A stretch of DNA of 64,000 bases from Kuschelorhynchus macadamiae (GCA_030620095.1 JAUTXW010003812.1:434001-498000); one strand, 5' to 3'; positions 25,112 through 38,408 are shown, numbered from the stretch's first letter. A program made the numbers and translations. Notes: a model not told the origin generated them from the letters alone.

Positions 25112-25175
25112 CTCATAACAAAATGAATTAAAGAAATCCACGAGTATCGATTTCTTTAATTCATCTTGTTATGAG
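25112..25175. repeat. Compact hairpin, 27-bp stem, 10-nt loop
   Basis: 25112-25138 and 25149-25175 are reverse complements with one mismatch (stem starts CTCATAACAAAATGAATT). There is no T-run typical of a bacterial terminator and the context is eukaryotic. It may be a small foldback or an RNA hairpin. Confidence 0.8.
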
Positions 25176-28100
25176 ATTAAGGTATTTCTTTAAATTTTGT
25201 AAGAGATTGAATATTGAAAGAGATCTTTTAGTGATAAAAGCTTAATATATTATGAATTTCAAACCTAGACAATGTATTACATTTCTTAAAGATTTAAACT
25301 GATATATACGCTATACAAATTAACAACAAATCTAGTAGTGTAATTGAAAACACACTATTTGTGATTCTGGTTCTGTTTCGTTGGTTTTTTCTTTGTGTGC
25401 GATAGTTGCGCTCATCTCTCAACCAGTTTGTTATACTAATGATGACCTGTACTCAGAAACACTATTTTACAGTTGTCTATACTCTTATTATTTTAGCCAT
25501 CATTCCATCAAACTTCTTTTTTTATCAATTTTATCTTGTTATCTTGTATACTCAACGAGTTTATTTAGAGTTGACGTGTATTGTTTCGTGATAAAAGAAG
25601 TATCATGTAGGGCAATGACACTGGCCGTTCTCATGAAATTCGCAAATTGTCAGCTCCCTTTGGGGTTTGTTTGTGTTTTTCTGTTAGCACTAGATATAAC
25701 CATTTCTCAACTAGTTGATGGAGACTTTTAGTCATCAGAACCACTTGTCTGCGGTCTACCAGGACTACCCCTTATTTTGTCATCCCAATACTTTTTATGT
25801 CTTTGGAAAATATTCTAAGATTGACTTTTTCTTCAATATGGCCCATATAAAAATAAATGAAAAATTAATGAGAAATGATCTCTTTTTCTGTAAATTGTTC
25901 GCCACAACGAATCTGTTATCGTACAGGTTCTTTACGACAGATTTATTTTACTTTTGAGATTCGTTCTTCTTAAATCTTAAAAATCAATATTTTTCTAGTT
26001 CTGTAGATGTTCAGCAATACCCACTTATTCTTTAGGCAACAACATAGGTCGAACATAATATGTAGGAGGCCTAAAACTGGTGGTTAAATATATAAGAATT
26101 TTACCAATTAATTCAAGCTATAAACAACAATCAAGTTAATAAATCGACATCTGCAAATAACAAAAAATAGTACAAAATAAATAAGCTGCAGTGGTACCTA
26201 TTTACTTGCATTTCCAGGCGCGCTGATGAACGGAATACCATACGTCGGTACTTATCACGCGTTTACGGCTGAAATACGGTGCCACAAGGTTGCTAAATAT
26301 CCCCAAATTATATTACAAGTAAAAAATACTTGACGCGCCCGGTCGAGGGCTAAGTATTTATATACGTTTTAGAACAAGGATAGATTTTAGAAATGAAACC
26401 GGTTTAATTTTAAAAAAATCAATGTGAGTGTAATATTTTTCCATCAAATAAATATCTCCCTTTAAAATACAACTTTTAATCTTGCGTGTGGGCGCAATTT
26501 CATTACATGTATATTATTCGCTCTAGAATTGCACTCAGCAGGAAGCGTTTTAGAGTCCAGATGGGGATAATCTAATAAAGAACAGCAAAGGCTTATTAGA
26601 CTTCGCATAGACATAGGTTCGTCAGATACACAATAAATTCACTACCTTTTATCGTTCGTAAGAGCACAAATTACGTCTTTTAAATAAAATATTAGTAAAA
26701 TATCTCTTCTTTGTTAGTTACATTTATATGCTTACTAATAGTGCGATTGCTTAAATAAAAATGTTTTTAATATAAATTTTAAATTAACATAAGTGACGTA
26801 AATATAATTTACAAGCCGAAATGTTAATCTAAAAATGTTATACTGTCATTGTCAAAACAAAATAATTATCGTCCAGATGAATCCCATTTTTAATTTAAAC
26901 ATAAGCATTTTATTTAATAACAAGTAGGGTAATTTTTGAATTTGTCCTTAGGTCGGAAATTTGAAAGACCTTTAAATCAAATTAAAAAAATAGTAATAAT
27001 TAGCTCCCGTCTATGCATATCCCTCTTACTCAAATATAGCAACATAATTTATTTAGGCGATAAAAATATGCCAAAATGGTTGTGATGAACTTTTTAACAC
27101 TTATATCTATCGTAAAATTGTTTTTAAATAGCAATTTAAATTTGTTTAAATCTTAATAAACTTAAGCTCACTTGTAAAAAATTATGAATGAATTTGTCAA
27201 AAATCTTTATGGTAATAAACTTGCAGTTATTAAGGCTAACTTGCCCTTTTTGAGCTCACCTCAAATGGTAGCTTATACTAACTTAATTTTATCAGTGCAA
27301 AATTGCAGTAGGCCTTTTTTAAGGATTTGACTTCGGAACGCCTAAAACAATTGGAATACAGATAAATGTATTAAAGTTCCTCAATTTTTAGATAAGCTCG
27401 GTACTCTCTTAGAGAATGTATTTGCCCTCGAACTTGATAAATTTTATTATAAAAACCTTCTCTTAGTATAATTTTATACACAAATAATTATCAATATGAT
27501 TTTAACGATAAACGTCAATCTTTTAAAGACTTTTTTTGTCCAACGCACATAAAATTTATCAGTGTGAAAAATTTATGAAACTATATTTTACCTATAGGAA
27601 AAAGTTTCTTCATAATAAAAAATATGTACAAATTGTCTCGGTATTGGTCGCACCAAGAACGGACATAGCTGAAATGTAGTTACCGTCTATGCTCATGCTC
27701 TCTAGGGTCTCCACACTATTCTGCATAAACCGCAACGTAATCAAGGCAGTCAGGTTATTTTATCACGTCAAGAATATAATATGTTAAGACAGCTCTTTGA
27801 CTTTAACTGGAAATCGTTTTTGCCTCGTATTATATATCCTTTTTTATAAAAAAAATTATATTCTCCTATACTTTTATTATTTATTCGATTACGCTACATA
27901 ATATCAAAAAAATCAGACAAAACTTCTATTTTATTACCATTTTTACATAACATAGATACTGTGATATGAAAGAAGAAAGAAATATATATTCTTTTGATGT
28001 CAAACTTCTGCGTTCCAGCTGAAATTTTTCACATGAGTTGTAAAAAACAAACTACACGTTGATAAAGTGCCGACCGATAACCGTTCTGCCATTGTAATTC

Positions 28101-28740
28101 GGCTTCTTCTTCAAGAAACAAACAAAAGTTGTAAAATGCCAAATTGGGATTTGTTTCGACTTACTTACTTCATAATGGCTTTGGACTATAGAAGAACTAC
28201 TACGTAGAGGGTTCATTTTTTTTGTATCGAGAATCTAGTTGTACTAAATATATGAACCTTTATTGATTAAATACTATTCTTGGATAGAAGTATATTTACA
28301 AATAATGATTGTAAAAACGTTATATAAAATCCATGAATTTAGTTCAAGGATACAAAATTAACTTATGAGACAAAAATTATAGAAATTTGAAAAGTTTACA
28401 AATATAACAAGCATCTTAGATGTTAGATGATTTTAACATATTTCTAGTCATTCTTCTATTAAGCAACGATTCGCAATAGACTGAATTTTCAAAAATTCCA
28501 TCTTTGACAATCAGTTGATCGTTGCCTTATACGCATGTTTTTACTTATATAAAGTGATAAAGCAACATGATCTTTTGAAACCTAATTTAATTTAAAATTT
28601 ATTAAAGAAATAAATATTCCTTTATAACTTTCAATATGAATTAAAAATAGGAAATATTTTCAAGTGTCCATCCTTATTATCTTATCATTTCTTATTATTA
28701 TGTTTACTGACAAATCGGTTTATAAGTTTTATTGAAAACT
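25176..28740. other. No gene recognised; AT-rich DNA
   Basis: A 116-codon frame at 25381-25731 is hydrophobic and Tyr/Ser/Leu-rich but has no recognisable motif, and it overlaps another frame. 26210-26350 is relatively GC-rich (GCGCGCTGATG, ACGCGTTTACG, GACGCGCCCGGTCG) without an assignable feature. The remainder shows nothing. Confidence 0.45.
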
Positions 28741-28749
28741 GAAAGAGCT

Positions 28750-29190
28750 GTATACAGGGTGGCTGGTTTATCTTGGGACACTAGTTATCACAGAAAGTAT
28801 ATGAGATGCAGCGAAAAATTCAATGCAAAAGTTAATTGGGGTATTTTGAGGGATTATTTTATTTTCATATATACACGTTACGTTGTTTTTACGTGGGCAG
28901 GTATCAACCTTCTTATTTTTAATAGGACACCCTTATATTGAGACGGATTCAAACAGCGCTATTCATGACGTTTTCATTCATGTAAACTTGATGGGTCTGT
29001 CATGCAACGTTTCGGATTTATTGACATTTATTTTCATTATGTGGTACATTTTTAGACCGGTATATAAAAGGTATTTTAGTACTTTTTGAAATCCTGTCTG
29101 AGCCATAAAAAAGATAAATGTAAATTTGATTTACTGCCTAGTACCAAAGAAAATTATAGCCAGCAGTAGAAAGCTACTCGTAACGAGCGA
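28750..29190. repeat. Interspersed repeat, copy 1 (mariner-derivative arm family)
   Basis: Shares blocks with the reverse complement of 39640-39950: CGCTATTCATGA, AACTTGATGGGT, GTTTCGGATTTATTGACATT, ACCGGTATAT, GAGCCATAAAAAAG and TTTACTGCCTAGTAC. Its right part (AAAGAAAATTATAGCCAGC) also matches, inverted, the edge of the long-inverted-repeat element at about 38600. It is therefore a dispersed arm of the same DNA element family. Confidence 0.65.
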
Positions 29191-29781
29191 TTCGGGACCG
29201 CAACGGGCGCTGTTTAGAAGGCATTTATTTCGATTTGAAGCAATTACATGAGAAGTTTGGTCAGCAGCGTTGCCGACTTCTTATATTACGCGTTGGTTTT
29301 GGATAGAAAAGTAAAATGACTTTATTATAATCAGTTTTAGCTATGTTCGTTAAAAACTCACAGGTTTAATGGTTAGTGACAATTTTACACTAAAACATAG
29401 TATTTATGCACCTAGTTCCTCACACCAACTTTCAAATCTCTAATTTGGTGTATTCAAAAAAGTTAAGGGATGGGGGGCATAAAAGAAAAGCTCTGTATAA
29501 AAAATCTAAATACGCTTTAACGGATATATTTAGTAGCATCTATAAATACAAAACATCAAATAATAAAAGTCGATGTCAGCAAGCAATATCGATATAAAAC
29601 GCAATGTAGTATTAGAATAGCAATCGAGACAAGTTTACTGGTGTTTTAAATTTTTTAGTATTTGATCATAATTTTTAGACGAGTATCTTGACCACTTACA
29701 AAATTTAAACAAATTGGTTATTACTAGTTGTTCTATAAGAAATGTCTTGTGTTTATAGCAAGGGTTTGAATTATCGCCCAC
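29191..29781. other. No gene seen
   Basis: Short spacer with a 63-codon frame at 29406-29597 lacking motifs. Confidence 0.45.
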
Positions 29782-32135
29782 CTAATGCTGCACTTTTATA
29801 AGAATTTGATTTTTTATTTTGGTCGCAAGAAACTCTTCGGATTTATGATGTTCTAAATATTTACTGAATATTCTACAGGAACGTTGAATTATATGTTCAA
29901 CTCCCAGTGAAGGTAATACCAAAGCTATTCTGCCACATTCATAATTTTTATTTAATAACAATATCTGTTTTGAATCAGAGAGTATAGAATCGGCATCGGA
30001 TTGAAGATTATTGCTGCAGTAACTGCAATTAAATGTATTGATTGTTTTTCTAACTAGATACCCAGCATAATAATTAACAGCACATTCCTCTAAACTGGTA
30101 GTTTCATCAAATGTATCACGACTAGCTGGCGATGCAAATGCTGAGTTCTGATTATTCTGTTCCTCGTTGGAGGGCAGTAGCTGTGAACTATTATTACTAT
30201 TATTTATAGATTTCTGATTTTTAATAGGAAAAGTGATTTGGGTGTCTAGGTCCTCCTCACAGTTGGAAATATTGGAAGATTCTAATAAATTTGTAATAGA
30301 CTGAATTCGGAACGCTAGTCTAAATAATTTTGCTGACGGATTCTTATTCCACCCCCCTCTTTGTCTAATTACAGAAAAAAAGTTTTCCAAAAAATCTTGT
30401 TTCATACGATTTGTTAAAAGAAAAAAATTAGCGTCCTTCTTTTCATCTTCAAAAAGCTTAAAAATGCCATTTATTGTTTGTACCATCCCGTGAAAACATG
30501 GTGGTCTACTACTTTTAAATGAGGAATGCCTATTATTTTAGTAACCTTGATTAAAGACGACAAAATATCCTTTCCATGTTTCAGTACTTGCATTACAGGT
30601 AAATTTCCATCACAAAGGCCGCTATTAAAGGGATTTTTATCATATAAACGTTTACTATTTAATGCGTCAAATAAGTTATTCAAATCTAAAACAAATTCTG
30701 CGGTGTCCATCCCTTCTATTTTATCAATTAAATTTGTTTGCACACAAGTTTTTATTGCTGCAGCCATTGTATTTGAAAATACCTGCAATGCTAGGCTGTA
30801 TGACATTTTTTCAAAGCAGTTTGGGTTTATATGTTTTTCAGATATTTTTGGTAGTGCCCTCGCTGTTTTAGAGGCTTTGTCAATATTAAAATTATCCTAA
30901 TGATGTCAAAATTAAAAGTTTTTCCACCCCATTCAAACAATCCCGACAGAAAGTTATTGCGGACGCTTTTCAAAAGATGAGGTACGTCAAAAATCGCAAT
31001 TATTTTTTTTTATTTGATTTAAAATATGGCTGTTCTTTGGTTACTCCCAACAATTTAAATGTCTCTCTATTATTGCTACCCTAATCACATACTATTAGTT
31101 TTGAAATAAACCCCACTTTTTGAATTTCATCAGTAATATAATGAATAAGTTCTTTCAATTTCTTTTGATTTATGGAATGGCAAGAGAAAAAATAGGCAAT
31201 GGGCATTTTCCAGTTGTTATATAACCCTCTTAATGAAAAAACTAAAGCATGTGTAGCCTGCTTTGTCGTTCTTCCCAGTGGTCCAAAATCTTCAAAGCCG
31301 TCAATTAAATCCATTTTTTTATTGTATTATAAACATTGCTTTATACTTATTTTGTCAAAGGCAATCACGCATCTTCGTTCATTTTTGGCCATAGTATTAC
31401 ATTTTAATTTCAAATGATTTTTGATATTTTCCCCGAAACCAGTTTTAAATTCATTTTTAGAAATCCATTTTCGAATGGTTGAAGGGGATGGTAAAACAAT
31501 TCCTTTTTGCCTTAAAAATCGGCAAGTCGCAGAAGACTTATAATATAGGGAAACAGAAAAATTGTGTTCTGGTTGGCTCCAAAGTACGAGTTTTTTTTTC
31601 CGAACTTGCATTAAAATAAAGGTTTGGGCAATGCTAGTCAAATATGTTAAAGTCGAAATTATATTTATTAAGTTTCTGGTTATCTTATATTTTTGTCTAA
31701 CTTGTCTTAAGTAAAATTGTATTTGTAACGGTTTAAAAGTTTACGCTAGGAAAGTACCTTTTATTTTAAGGCCAATTTTCTGGGGGTGAATTGCGTATTT
31801 GGTAAATAGCTAAGATCATCACGAAATTTTTCATCAAAACGAGGTTTTTTCTAGAATCTAAATTGCGATTTGGACTACTTGGTGGACTACTGTGGTAAAA
31901 AGTACGTCGTTTGGCTGAATATGTGCGTTTTGGTGTCACTACATGGAACTTTTCTGGTTTGTCATCAACATCGTTTTGAATACTAGAGCCCTCATACTTT
32001 TTCGGAACAGCGTCTTTCTTTAAATAGTGCTTTTTTTCTGTTCTAAAACAGTTGTCGGAGAATTGAAGGTCGCAGAGGTATTTCAATTTTAATTGTTCGG
32101 GTAATAATCCAGCGAGTAAGGGATTCCCTTAAATT
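29782..32135 (-). pseudogene. P-element/THAP9-like transposase, broken
   Basis: Minus-strand remains of a THAP-type DNA transposase. The start holds the second half of a THAP zinc finger (LPEQLKLKYLCDLQF, SDNCF, KKDAVPKKY, near 32120-31990); the first Cys pair is not found, perhaps in a lost exon. Next come FSVSLYYKSSATCRFLRQKG and LPSPSTIRKW (about 31560-31460), CVIAFDKIS with a candidate catalytic Asp, GFEDFGPLGRTTKQATHALV, LRGLYNNWKMPIAYFF and KLIVCD followed by GSNNRETFKLLGV (second Asp). LLTNRMKQDFLENFFSVIRQ (about 30410) and a Cys-rich tail end it. Lesions: TAA at 31327-31329, TAG replacing the family Gln of CDQGSNNR at 31081-31083, frameshifts around 31000-30880 and at about 30480. The whole protein order is kept, so it decayed in place. 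Confidence 0.88.
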
Positions 32136-32139
32136 GAAA

Positions 32140-32918
32140 ATTACAATGTCATTTTTTCGATATTTTGTTTCTTTTTAAACACATTGTGCATACAGTATGC
32201 AGAAAAAGTATAATATTTATATATGGAACACGCCGAATATAAATCCATATTGCTAAGAAAAGACGGCGTCATGCTATATAGAAACTTAAACCTTGTAAAA
32301 CTAAACCATACAGGAAGACATTATAGAAATACTAATTGTATGTGCTAAAAAGATTTTGAAGCCCAAACTATATCTACGAAAACTACAATTAAAGCAAAAT
32401 AACTCATTGTTGCTCTAAAAAATTTAAATACATAAAATAGTAGTTTATTTGTTCCATTAAATGTTTTAGATAACATTTATAACAATTAAACAGAAAGTCG
32501 CTGCATTATTTAAATAGATAATTGTTTAAGTCATTTTATGAAAAAAAAAATCCAATAAACATGATCCGGAAATGCATTATATTGAGATAACTTCCAAGAT
32601 ATAGGCTATTGTAATTCTTGGCAATAAAATGTTGATACGTGTCAAATTTTTTATATCTTCGAAATAAAACAATTGTTCAAAAATCATCAACGCACACAAA
32701 TATCTCACCCAGCAAACACAGTCTCAATAGGTCATTGATGGTAAGTAACAGTTTTGCCAGCATTACTTTACTAGCGCTTTTCTGGCTTCTTTGATGGGCT
32801 ACTGCCGATATGTCCCATCGGCGGGCAGTCAGCCATAGTTTGTGCCAGAACTGCCAGTTATATACACATTCTGCGTAAAATACGTATGTGTATGATAAAC
32901 GACCGATATTTGTATGTA
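32140..32918. other. No gene seen
   Basis: AT-rich spacer upstream of the P-like gene; no inverted end for that element was identified. Confidence 0.45.
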
Positions 32919-33561
32919 GAGGGTGTTTGACTAAATGTTGACCACCACCTTAACTCTCTAATTTTTGAGGATAGAGAAAATATTCTTGCACCAAGTTGAA
33001 GGGATTGACGTGTTGTTTATTGCGATATGTAAAAATAATATACAGGGTATCTTTAAAAAACAGGGCACATTTCCAATGACACACTCTGTATATTTATAGA
33101 TATTTCAAAAAGGCGATATTAACGCCATCATATGCTGGAATAAAATAAATTAATATTACCCGTTTTTGTGAGTAGAGTTTAATATTACAGGGTCTTCAAC
33201 TGAGCACCCTGTAATATTAAAATCTATTCGACCTCTAAATACAAAACATTTAAATTTCTTGTATATACCGACATATGATAGTATATAAATAAAAAAAATA
33301 CGTTTTCTTAAGTCTAAATATCTCAGAAACCAACAAAGCGGAACATACCGTATATGGCATTTATATATTTAAAATAATATCTGAAATTATAGAAGGTGTA
33401 TCATTTGAAAAAATGCAAATTTATTGTGCTTTGTTTTTTAAAATACCCTGTATATTACTTTTACATATCGCAATAAACTACATTTTATCCCCTGCAACAT
33501 GGAAAAAATCTTTAAAAATCTGAAAGTTAAGGGGGTGGTCGAAATTCAGTCAAACACCCTG
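32919..33561. mobile_element. TA-flanked MITE, 643 bp
   Basis: Left end GAGGGTGTTTGACTAAATGT and right end, in reverse complement, CAGGGTGTTTGACTGAATTT form terminal inverted repeats that continue imperfectly inward for over 100 bp (TTATTGCGATATGTAAAA, ATACAGGGTAT on both sides). TA flanks at 32917-32918 and 33562-33563 fit a Tc1/mariner-mobilised element. There is no ORF inside. Confidence 0.85.
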
Positions 33562-33563
33562 TA

Positions 33564-35166
33564 CATTGTACAAATAATACCTAAATCTAATTCTAATATA
33601 TAATAAACATTTATAATTATTATGGTTAATATGTTTTGTATTAGTACAAAACAGATAAATTTCATATAACGTTGAAGGTGTTATCCGGTTTTACTAGTAG
33701 TGCTTCGCGTGGGTCCGGCCGGATTCGATACAATAAAATAAATCCAGGGTCGGGCCAATTCGGAAAACGTAACGAAAACCAAACAGCTATTCTTATTATT
33801 CTAACAAGAACCGGACTCGTCGCAAATGATGAAGAACGACAGTTTACAGTTTACAACAGCCCTTAACCTCCCGGTCCCGTACCTAGTATCCGAGATGATA
33901 TTGAAACCTGATATCAGTTAGTTAGGTATCATTAATTTTTTAAGCTCCTACAATTAAGTATTTCGAAAACAGTTGAATTTAGGCTAGCCTATATATATGA
34001 CATCATTACACATAACTATATAAATATGCTCGGAATTAAATGTGGAATTAAAAAATAAAATAAAAAATAGCTGTTTCTACATGAAATATGAAATTATCAT
34101 CAAATAATTTAAAATTAAAAATCTATGTGTTCGAGAATTTTTCCAACAAAAAAACTGCCTTTTTATTAAAATTTATCCTGTATTTAATCACAAACCTGTA
34201 TGCTTCCCCCACGTTTTTTTTTAACTTGATTAAAAGAATCGGGTCGTTGCGTAAATTTATAATATACATACGGATATTAAACTAAATGTAATTAACCACA
34301 AATAAATTTGTGTGTATCAAAATAGTTGTTAATTTTTTAGCTTTCCATTTTTATTTAAACATGTTTTAAAATATTATTAGTGTTTTAAAGTTAGGTTATT
34401 GCTTCCGGCATTCTACTTAGTTATTATTAGCAGCTTGATAAAATTATTGGTAGGAAGAAATATTTTTCGTCTCGGTGGTTACTTAAAATTAAAAATAGAC
34501 AAAACCATTGGAGCAATTATCAAATACAACTCATTTACTTATCACCTATAAAATGTCAATGATATAATTGTACAGCCAGCAACTAATCTGACATCAAAAG
34601 GTAAGCGCATAATATCATATCATGTCCCGAGTGAATAATAAATTTAATATCCTCCCGAAATTATTTCTAATATTAAAAAACACGATATTTTAAACTGTTA
34701 ACACCCTGTTTCATGAAAACAACGGATTTTCGGAGCTATGTTTAGAAGAACTTTTTTCATTAAATGACCTGAGAAATCATCCTCTTAAATATTGCCGCGT
34801 TCTTTTGGGACACCGTGTAAATTAGCTATAATTTGTATACCTAATATTACCTTCAATTTATTAAATGCTTGCATATATTTTTTTCTATACGAAAATTAAA
34901 AATAATTATAATACATACCACAATTAATAATCCATTTTTTACAAGCATTCTCGTCTTTGAACGGAAATCTAAACATGCGACGGTTAGAATCATTCGACAA
35001 TCAAAATATTGCAAATTTCCAGACATGCTAAAAATTTAATTTTTTTTTTATTTCCCAAACGCTTCAATAATTAAGACGTCAATATCTCAACACGGATATA
35101 TTCTATAATAAATAGAATCCGCGAATCCATCCATCCCCCGCTCAGGCGGAATTCCGGAAAGTGTAC
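33564..35166. other. No gene recognised; one GC-richer ORF
   Basis: A 64-codon frame at 33672-33866 is Arg/Ser/Gly/Asn-rich and lies in a patch noticeably richer in G+C (TGGGTCCGGCCGG) than its surroundings, but matches no family I know. The rest shows nothing. Confidence 0.4.
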
Positions 35167-35174
35167 CTTGCCAA
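35167..35174. other. hAT target-site duplication, left
   Basis: CTTGCCAA, repeated exactly at 38409-38416 immediately outside the other end of the hAT element. Confidence 0.9.
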
Positions 35175-35306
35175 CAGTGTGCCCAACCTTTTCAAATAGA
35201 AATTCCCTTGATGGGTGTCAAAAATTCCCTATTTTCAGTTATTTTGGAGAAAAATTCCCTAACTGCAAATCGGCCTCTCTTTGTGGTCATAAAAATCGAA
35301 GGGACC

Positions 35307-35328
35307 GGGGGGGGGGGGGGGGGGGGGG
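35307..35328. repeat. Poly-G tract, 22 bp
   Basis: Uninterrupted G22 in the 3' subterminal region of the hAT element, just after GGGACC. Assembly length may be unreliable. Confidence 0.9.
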
Positions 35329-35673
35329 TGTAAGTGCATAAAAATTTTGTAATCTTCTAAACAACTAACGATAATGTCTCGGGTATGTTCTCTTACGTTC
35401 CCCACCGATAAGCTTTCAAGGTGCTGACAGAATGAAAACGATTAAAATGGTTAGTTGTTATTTGGTATTACCAAGTTAGAATTCAAAAAAACAAAGGATA
35501 TATATCGGGCCGGTTCCCCCCACAACTCACATCAGGGCTGGTCTTATTCGTATTTGCAAGTATACGCTTCATTAGACAGAAACAAATTTATTTTTACAAA
35601 ATCAGAAATTAAAAACTATAATACAAACAAATGATACAACGTAAAAATATAATATTAAAAATAATTGCTATGA

Positions 35674-38052
35674 CTAGATATTTTTAAACGAATACATTTT
35701 CTCGTTATGTAGTTTTAAGTGATCCTCTGTTATTTTATATTGGACGATATCATCATTGTCGGCCTGTAAGCTACTCCTAAAAGTGCAAACAGCATTTAAT
35801 GATGTTTCGGCTAATCTATTCCGTTTTTTTGTTTTAGTGTCGGTTAGTATTGAAAAAATACGTTCCGCTTCCGCATTTGAATGAGGAAGAATTAAAATGA
35901 CATTTACCAATTTGGATAAGTTGGGAAATGCCAAACTGTCATCAAATAGTTTTTTTGAGCATATCTCTAACCACATCTCATCAATTTGCAAAGATCTTAA
36001 TTTTTCTTTTTCAAATTCGCTTAATGAATCAGGCAAATTTCTCCATTCATTTTCGATCTCTGTTTTATCAATGTCAATAACTGACTGAAATTGATTACAT
36101 AATGCGATAAAATTAACTTTTCTCTCAGAATGACATTTTTTGAATGCTATTTCAAAACTTAAAAACCTCATATCTTGAAAAATCGCATCAGGTAGTCGTT
36201 TTTGAAGATCTACTGCGGCTTCTATATAAAAATTTAGACAGTGTTTTAAAAATGCTTCTTTGCCTTCTTTTGGCATTTGTTGCAAAATTTCGTTGCATTC
36301 CGCTCCTAGATATATTTCTTCCAGGGGGAGAAAAAATCTGGGATTTCTCAAATTTAATTTTGTTAAATCTTCGTCCAACGCTGATGGCGTTAGATAATTT
36401 CTGCATAATTGTCTCATTAGAGATAGTGTTTCTGAATAAAGCAAATGAATTAATGGTTGTCTGCTTTGAAAAAGAGTATTGAACATATTAAAAAGTTTTA
36501 ACGAATATTTTAAAAATAATAGGTATGCCTTAGTGTACACATTTTTAAGTTCACTGAGTACAAACTCGGCACTTTTTAATTTGTCTTCATACACAGCCAC
36601 TGTAAAATAATGTTCCAAGGTGATCCAATTTTCAATGACGCGATTTATACAATCGTACCTGCTTAGCCACCTAGTTGTAGACAATTTTAACATCCGATGT
36701 TTTTTTTCGTTGAACCACTCTTGCATTTCATGCAACTGAGCGAACCTTTTTGCACTACCAGATATATAATTATAAATATTTCTGACCAGATCTTCTGGAG
36801 ACCTCGGAAGGAACGAACACGCATGAGAAGCTACCAATGCCGCTGAATGACATATACATCTTAAAAGCACTACATGGGACTGTTCGTCTTGTAGCAACTT
36901 GAAAAACGAATGATGATTTCCCACCATTACACTCGCACCATCACTGGCAACACCTAAAAGTATAACGCCATATATAAATATCGATATATTATTAATGAGA
37001 TGATAGTCTCACGCCTCTGCCTTTTGAGAAAATATTGAAATGTTTGAAATTTTTAATACTTATTATTGATTTTACATTTATTTTAAATATTTAGATTTTA
37101 TTTTAAACTTTTTACCATTTTTTACTGACTCTATATTAGACATTCACAATTGTATATCACAATATGGTATTATCAACGAGTTTATATATAAATACAAAAT
37201 ATACATAAATTTATAATAACGGGAACTGCTTCTAACGTTATTTACATAATGATCAACTAACATGCTTGTTACATACGTACTACCTACCAACTATATTTTT
37301 CAAAGGTATTTCATGTTTTTGCAAACAGGCCTTGAATACCCCATATAAATTTGTTGCTCCTAAGTCCCGGGCATCTACTTGGATTAATTCCAGAAGCTTT
37401 GTTTGTATTCCATTTTTAGCAAAACGTACTAATATGGCTACACTTTTATAGTCGCCGATATCTGTTGATTCATCCAATAAAACAGAGAACAAGTTTGCTC
37501 TTAAATAACTTACTAAATCGTTAGTTTCTTTCTTGCATAATACGTTTCTAATAATCTCCGTACATTTTGTTTCTTTTAAACGCATGTCTTGGCAAATTTT
37601 ACTATCCGGAAAAATCTCTTTTAGAATTGGTTCTAATTGATTAATTGTTCTAAAGGCTACGTTATTGGCTGCATAAAATGCTGCTAATTTGATTTCAGCC
37701 TTTTTAACATCTGTTTGATGAACATGTTGAATGCTAGTGCGAAACATTTCCGTTATGTTTTTAGTTCCCTTTATTATTTTCATTTTTTCTATGTGCTTGC
37801 GAGTACCAGCATGTTTCTGTAAAACACTTTTTCCTGATTTCATCGTCACGTTGCAAACTTTACATCTAAAAGTAAATATTAATTTATTAAAAATAACATT
37901 AGCTCTTACCTTGCTTTATACTTGGAGGTTGTATCAGGCAATAACCATGTTTTAAAAATGGGATCATCTAGCCAATATGGTTTAAATATTTTACTGCTAT
38001 CTATTTTCCTTTTCTTAGTCTGAAATTCACCTTCGCTGTCGCTTTCATTCAT
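35674..38052 (-). CDS. hAT transposase with BED-like zinc finger, 3 exons
   Basis: Exon 1 is 37910-38052, exon 2 37288-37865, exon 3 35674-36953. Both introns are GT-AG (44 bp at 37866-37909; 334 bp at 36954-37287). Spliced coding length is 2,001 nt, 666 aa. The N-terminus has a basic KKRK patch (possible nuclear signal), then a C2H2/BED-like finger split by intron 1 (CKVC then HAGTRKH). The catalytic RNase-H fold follows: LLDESTDI holds the first Asp, and NIVGVASDGASVMVG (across intron 2) the second. The C-terminal hAT dimerisation block is present (LVNVILILPHSNAEAERIFS, with the Glu-rich E-A-E signature). No stop or shift. Annotators often name such proteins ZNF862- or KIAA1586-like. It sits alone inside the hAT element with correct ends, so it is probably recently active. 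The start codon was chosen as the first Met of the exon 1 frame. Confidence 0.93.
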
Positions 38053-38408
38053 TTTTAAAATTTGCTTCTAGTAATTATGCGCAAGAGATACAAAGGAACA
38101 AAGTATCATTCCACAAAATAGATTTCGGGGAAAACCTGACTATTCGAGTGCGGGGAACTACGTTGCCATGTTGCCATTCAATAATGACCAGAAAATAGTA
38201 GCTTTGTTGCCGAACTTTCATCAGATTCGGGATTTCCAAATTTGTGAAAAAATTAAAATGATCTGAGACTAAAATGTTTTTGATGATGTTATAGTGCATA
38301 CCTTAAAAAATTCCCTAATAATTGAGATATATCTGAAAAAATCCCTTTTTCCCTTTCTTGTTCTAAAATTCCCTAAAAAGGGAAAATTCCCTGCAGTTGG
38401 GCACACTG

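Larger units (their letters stand above)
35175..38408 (-). mobile_element. Complete hAT transposon
   Basis: A 3,234-bp element with CAGTGTGCCCAAC at both ends (13 bp exact, inverted) and an 8-bp direct duplication CTTGCCAA on each side, the hallmark of hAT insertion. Sub-terminal regions on both sides carry repeated AATTCCCT/AGGGAATT words (35205-35265 and 38310-38390), likely transposase-binding repeats. A 22-bp G run is at 35307-35328. The single gene inside has an uninterrupted reading frame after removal of two introns. Confidence 0.95.

Noticed and set aside
25381..25731. 116-codon hydrophobic ORF, possible membrane receptor fragment
   Set aside because: No conserved motif, overlapping frame of similar quality, and composition as expected from AT-rich DNA.
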